Origin: Erythrobacter sp. F6033
GTDB taxonomy: Bacteria; Pseudomonadota; Alphaproteobacteria; Sphingomonadales; Sphingomonadaceae
Reading direction: 5' to 3'
NCBI RefSeq assembly: GCF_023016005.1
Contig: NZ_JALKAZ010000002.1
Span: 248,001-312,000, forward strand
DNA length: 64,000 bases
The notes beneath the pieces are model-generated. The model ran no database searches, was not told where the DNA came from, and saw nothing but the letters and a program-made list of their open reading frames with translations. Shown here piece after piece: positions 63,984 through 64,000 of the stretch. Each line of letters opens with the position of its first letter. Within the stretch, counting starts at the first letter, position 1. The position numbers and the translations under genes were made by a program.

Positions 63984-64000
63984 TCTGAGTCAATGAGGCC

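Overview
The window reads as chromosomal DNA of a GC-rich alphaproteobacterium, most likely Sphingomonadales and close to Erythrobacteraceae. This is inferred from gene content, not from a database search. The indicators are the 180-kDa NAD-glutamate dehydrogenase class, a CYP153-like P450, IHF-beta, MmcB behind a GTTC-N7-GTTC LexA box, a DUF2093 gene after xseA, and an rpe-heparinase-purH cluster. I see no prophage, insertion sequence, CRISPR array, rRNA gene or origin. Coding density is high and many neighbours overlap by 1-4 bases.

Layout. 1-2.9 kb: the 3' end of an unknown gene, then TauE/SafE exporter and thrS on the minus strand. Upstream of thrS lies a short reading frame with eight consecutive threonine codons, followed by mutually exclusive hairpins, which looks like a threonine attenuator. 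3.2-4.2 kb: a three-gene module of two membrane proteins and a Cro/C1-type regulator. 4.2-16.9 kb: Tat-exported PhoD phosphatase, a run of alpha/beta hydrolase, TPR protein, luciferase-like oxidoreductase and the large glutamate dehydrogenase, then a ferredoxin-reductase-type flavoprotein, a class III CoA-transferase and queG. 17-24.3 kb: an ABC exporter pair, P450, exported MsrB, PilZ protein, tRNA-Leu, KefB-type antiporter, ihfB. 24.5-30.6 kb: GntR regulator, POT peptide transporter, a tandem amidohydrolase pair, FKBP isomerase, NnrU-like protein.

30.6-40.8 kb is almost wholly minus strand: hydrolase, crotonase-family protein, dxs with a coupled small membrane protein, a Zur/Fur regulator, lipoprotein MsrA with a coupled small protein, and purH-heparinase-rpe. 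40.9-49.3 kb: two DUF2141 proteins, an M20 hydrolase, tRNA-Arg, SOS-linked mmcB, a fatty-acid-hydroxylase family protein, a long acidic PAS-type protein, an App1-like phosphatase and an esterase. 49.3-54.5 kb: two M48 metalloproteases flanking a DsbA-like protein (envelope proteostasis), then a LytS/LytR-type two-component pair. 54.8-64 kb: nadC coupled to two membrane proteins and an exported RNase T2, a SpoIIAA-like protein, tadA, rpmB with a clear terminator, a phytase-like esterase, an M23 endopeptidase, DUF2093, xseA and purD. The last two are divergent, with overlapping start codons.

The most notable non-gene features are the thrS attenuator, a repeat of about 225 bp in two diverged copies (after purH and after the LytTR regulator), the LexA box at mmcB, and repeats and a perfect hairpin between the crotonase gene and dxs.
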